From Bryobacterales bacterium (lineage in GTDB: Bacteria; Acidobacteriota; Terriglobia; Bryobacterales; Bryobacteraceae), in assembly GCA_003132865.1 (NCBI GenBank), contig PKYZ01000655.1:1-6881 (forward strand): a DNA stretch of 6,881 nucleotides. The letters are read 5' to 3'. The notes beneath the pieces are model-generated. The model did no database searches, was not told the DNA's origin, and saw only the letters and a list, made by a program, of their open reading frames with translations. Each line of letters begins with the position of its first letter. The stretch's first letter is position 1. The position numbers and the translations under genes were made by a program. This document shows, one piece after another, positions 5,220-6,881 of the stretch.

Positions 5220-6334
5220 ATGTCTAGCTTACTTCAGCTTCTCGGTCAGTTTGCAAACGTTTTCCAGGAGCAATTGTTCCCGGCGATGGAGGAGGCTTTA
5301 GGGCCTTAAGCGCAGGGCATCAGAAGTTGGCCAAGACCTTGGCGATGCTGGAGTTGGACGGATTCGTGAGTGTGCAGCATGGCCGGGGACGTCCCGGACA
5401 CGATCCGGGAGCCATGGGGCGGGCCTTCGTGGCCAAGGCCATTTTCAACCTCCCCCCCACCCGGGCGCTGTTGGATCGATTGCAGAGCGATGCTGCGTTG
5501 CGGCGCATCTGCGGTTGGGAAGCGGCAGCCCAGGTGCCCGATGAAACCATCTTTTCGCGGGCCTTCGCCGAGTTCGCCCGCAGTGAGTTTCCGCAACGCG
5601 TCCATGCCGCGCTGATTGAGAAGACCGAGGGGCCCAGGCTGGTAGGACACATCAGCCGGGATGCCACGGCGATCAAGGGACGCGAGAAGCCCGTTCCAAA
5701 GCCTAAGCCAGAGGCCGCCGCCCCGCCAGCTACGCCCAAGCCGCGGCGCAAGGCTGGAGAGCCGAAACGACCGGAGCAGATGACGCGGCTGGAACGGCAG
5801 TGCTCCGGAGACCTGACGCTGGCGCAGATGGTCGCCGAGTTGCCGCGGGTTTGCGATGTCGGATGCAAGACCAACAGCAATGGGCACAAATACATGTGGG
5901 TCGGCTATAAGCTGCATCTCGATGTAGCGCATGGCCAAATTCCGATCAGTTGCCTGTTAACCTCGGCCTCGCTGCACGACAGCCAGGCGGCGGTGCCGTT
6001 GGCGGAAATGACGGCGCAACCCGTGACCAGCTTGTACGATCTGATGGATCGTGGCTATGAGAGCCACCAGATCCTGCAGCACAGCGAAAAGCTGGGACAT
6101 GTGCCGATCATCGATCGGCAGAAACATGGCGGGCAAAAGGTGGAGATGGATCCGCATCGGGCGGTGCGGTTCCGGGAACGGACTGCGTTGGAACACGTTT
6201 ACGCCCGATTGAAAGAGGAATTCGGAGGACAATCGGTGCGCGTGCGAGGAGCGGCCAAAGTGATGGCGCACCTTATGTTTGGGATTTTGGCACTCACGGT
6301 AGATCAACTTCTACGATTGAGTCCCCCGACTTAG
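5220..6334 (+). pseudogene. DDE transposase split by a -1 frame change
   Basis: The first 29 codons from ATG 5220 (MSSLLQLLGQFANVFQEQL to EEALGP) end at TAA 5307-5309. The related family continues ...LGP-L-T/S-..., and exactly this continuation (LSAGHQKLAKTLAMLELDGF) appears if reading slips back one base after CCT 5304-5306. The rest is open to 6334. Counting from TTG 5327, residues 42-85 form the DUF772-like region (LPPTRALLDRL to ETIFSRAFAEFA). The catalytic triad is probably Asp112 (RDATAIKG), Asp241 (MDRGYES) and Glu289 (RTALEHVYARLKEEFGG), all present. A Pro/Lys-rich linker lies at 120-150. Joined, the protein would be about 371 aa, normal for the family. The slip site (GGG CCT TAA) is not a canonical slippery heptamer, so a one-base deletion is more likely than programmed frameshifting. 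Translation from TTG 5327 would lack the N-terminus. Confidence 0.85.
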
Positions 6335-6471
6335 GCCGCCACGGTTGGCCGACAAATCGAGCCCAGCAGTTGTGAAGGAGAGGTGTGTGCGGGCACGCAT
6401 CCTGCATTGATACAGTTGCGCTGCGGACAGCCAATTTGAGACTCGCTGGTCCTTTTTCCGAAAAGGTGGAT

Positions 6472-6488
6472 TATTTTTGCAAGTACCT
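6472..6488 (+). repeat. Right terminal inverted repeat of the IS
   Basis: TATTTTTGCAAGTACCT is the exact reverse complement of 5090-5106. Confidence 0.9.
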
Positions 6489-6494
6489 CTGGAG
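6489..6494 (+). repeat. Right copy of the target-site duplication (CTGGAG)
   Basis: It is identical to 5084-5089. Removing the IS and one copy restores GGACT-GG-AGTCC, a near palindrome 33 bases before the argD start. Confidence 0.7.
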
Positions 6495-6521
6495 TCCTGC
6501 CCAACGCTGTATCATGAGTAA

Positions 6522-6881
6522 ATGACCAGCGCTCCAGACCCCGTACCTTCTCTCGCCGCCGACACCGTTATCGATCTGGAACGCCAGTACCTGCTCCAGA
6601 ACTACAGCCGCTATCCATTGGTCGTGCACCGGGGAAAGGGCTGTCACGTTTACGACGTCAATGGTACCCGCTACCTCGACTTCATCGCGGGCATCGGCGT
6701 CAACGCGCTGGGCCACGCCCATCCCCGCATCGTCAAGGTGATCCGCGAGCAGGCCGCCCTGCTGATCCACTCCTCGAATCTTTACTACCACGAATACCAG
6801 GGGCCCCTGGCCAAAAAGCTGGCCGAAACCAGCGGCCTCCAACGTACCTTCTTTACTAACAGTGGCAGCGAGGCCATGGAA
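6522..6881 (+). CDS. argD: Acetylornithine aminotransferase, N-terminal 120 aa (partial)
   Basis: A class III PLP-dependent aminotransferase. ArgD converts N-acetyl-L-glutamate 5-semialdehyde and glutamate to N2-acetylornithine and 2-oxoglutarate in arginine synthesis, in the cytoplasm. Visible signatures are QNYSRYPLVVHRGKGCHVYD, YLDFIAGIGVNALGHAHP, LIHSSNLYYHEYQGPLAKKL and FFTNSGSEAME. The Ser-Gly-Ser-Glu-Ala stretch forms part of the PLP phosphate pocket, and LIHSSNLYY favours ArgD over GABA or ornithine aminotransferases. The catalytic lysine lies beyond the window. ATG 6522 is chosen because the family begins here; ATG 6514 meets a stop after three codons. The ribosome binding site is weak (GAG at 6515-6517). 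The IS ends 33 bases upstream, so the native promoter was probably cut away or moved about 1.4 kb. Confidence 0.85.
   Translation, partial: MTSAPDPVPSLAADTVIDLERQYLLQNYSRYPLVVHRGKGCHVYDVNGTRYLDFIAGIGVNALGHAHPRIVKVIREQAALLIHSSNLYYHEYQGPLAKKLAETSGLQRTFFTNSGSEAME

Larger units (their letters stand above)
5090..6488 (+). mobile_element. IS4/IS5-type insertion sequence, about 1.4 kb
   Basis: The ends carry perfect inverted repeats: AGGTACTTGCAAAAATA at 5090-5106 and its complement at 6472-6488. The match extends to 19 bases if the adjoining AG/CT is included. A direct repeat flanks the element. It encodes one DDE transposase with an N-terminal DUF772-like region, as in the IS5 and IS1182 relatives of the IS4 superfamily. 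The left end has a hairpin (AGCGGC-GGATT-GCCGCT, 5106-5122) just inside the inverted repeat, a common guard against transcription entering from outside. Near the right end CCTTTT/AAAAGG (6451-6466) forms another. Twelve bases, GCCGACAAATCG, occur in the same orientation before the transposase (5189-5200) and after it (6348-6359). Perfect ends suggest a recent insertion, although the transposase is frame-split. Confidence 0.9.

Noticed and set aside
5298..5309. Programmed -1 ribosomal frameshift in the transposase
   Set aside because: The bases TTA GGG CCT TAA do not form a canonical slippery heptamer and no downstream stimulatory stem stood out. A simple indel is the more likely explanation, though the point is kept as a finding.
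5306..5938. Long minus-strand open frame (210 codons) inside the IS
   Set aside because: It is antisense to the transposase, which has clear domains and catalytic residues. The antisense peptide has no motif.
6477..6515. Hybrid promoter made by the IS right end (TTGCAA) and TATCAT before argD
   Set aside because: The boxes are 27 bases apart, too far for a sigma-70 promoter.
1..6881. CRISPR array, tRNA or rRNA gene
   Set aside because: No regularly spaced repeats, cloverleaf with a CCA-type end or rRNA-like conserved stretch was seen on either strand.

Overview
The window looks like an accessory, partly decayed stretch of an Acidobacteriota (Terriglobia-type soil bacterium) chromosome. The evidence is the style of the acetylornithine aminotransferase N-terminus at the right edge, the mix of CsbD, PRC-barrel and small membrane proteins, the UPF0175/PIN toxin-antitoxin pair, the moderately high GC content and the strong Shine-Dalgarno sites. 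No rRNA or other taxonomic marker is present, so this assignment is inference.

Layout. Positions 1-858 hold no gene I can name; a minus-strand gene may begin at the extreme left edge. Positions 859-1310 carry a cysteine-rich zinc-ribbon gene whose coding signal changes frame three times. Positions 1433-1870 encode an intact PRC-barrel protein, followed by a strong GC hairpin. Positions 2206-2461 hold the N-terminal remnant of an NRAMP metal transporter with two single-base insertions and a terminator just behind it. On the minus strand, 2508-2720 (two-helix membrane protein) and 2819-2998 (CsbD-like protein) are intact. Positions 3248-3632 contain very small plus-strand ORFs, two of them related to each other. 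Positions 3985-4575 encode an intact multi-pass membrane protein with an HIHH motif. Positions 4695-4979 (minus) encode an intact UPF0175 antitoxin whose PIN toxin partner survives as only about 15-18 codons. An IS element at about 5090-6488, with 17-19 bp perfect inverted ends and a short target duplication, has its transposase split by a -1 frame change. At 6522 an argD-like gene begins and runs off the right edge.

How it fits together. The intact genes are housekeeping (argD) or stress and envelope related (PRC-barrel, CsbD, small membrane proteins). Between them lie remnants: zinc ribbon, NRAMP, mini-ORFs and PIN toxin. The IS sits between the divergent antitoxin and argD genes, inside a short palindrome and 33 bp from the argD start, so it may have changed the expression of both. 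I see no convincing new multi-gene system. The most informative signals are the orphaned antitoxin, the split IS transposase, the mini-ORF cluster, and the concentration of frame breaks, which is either real decay or sequence error.
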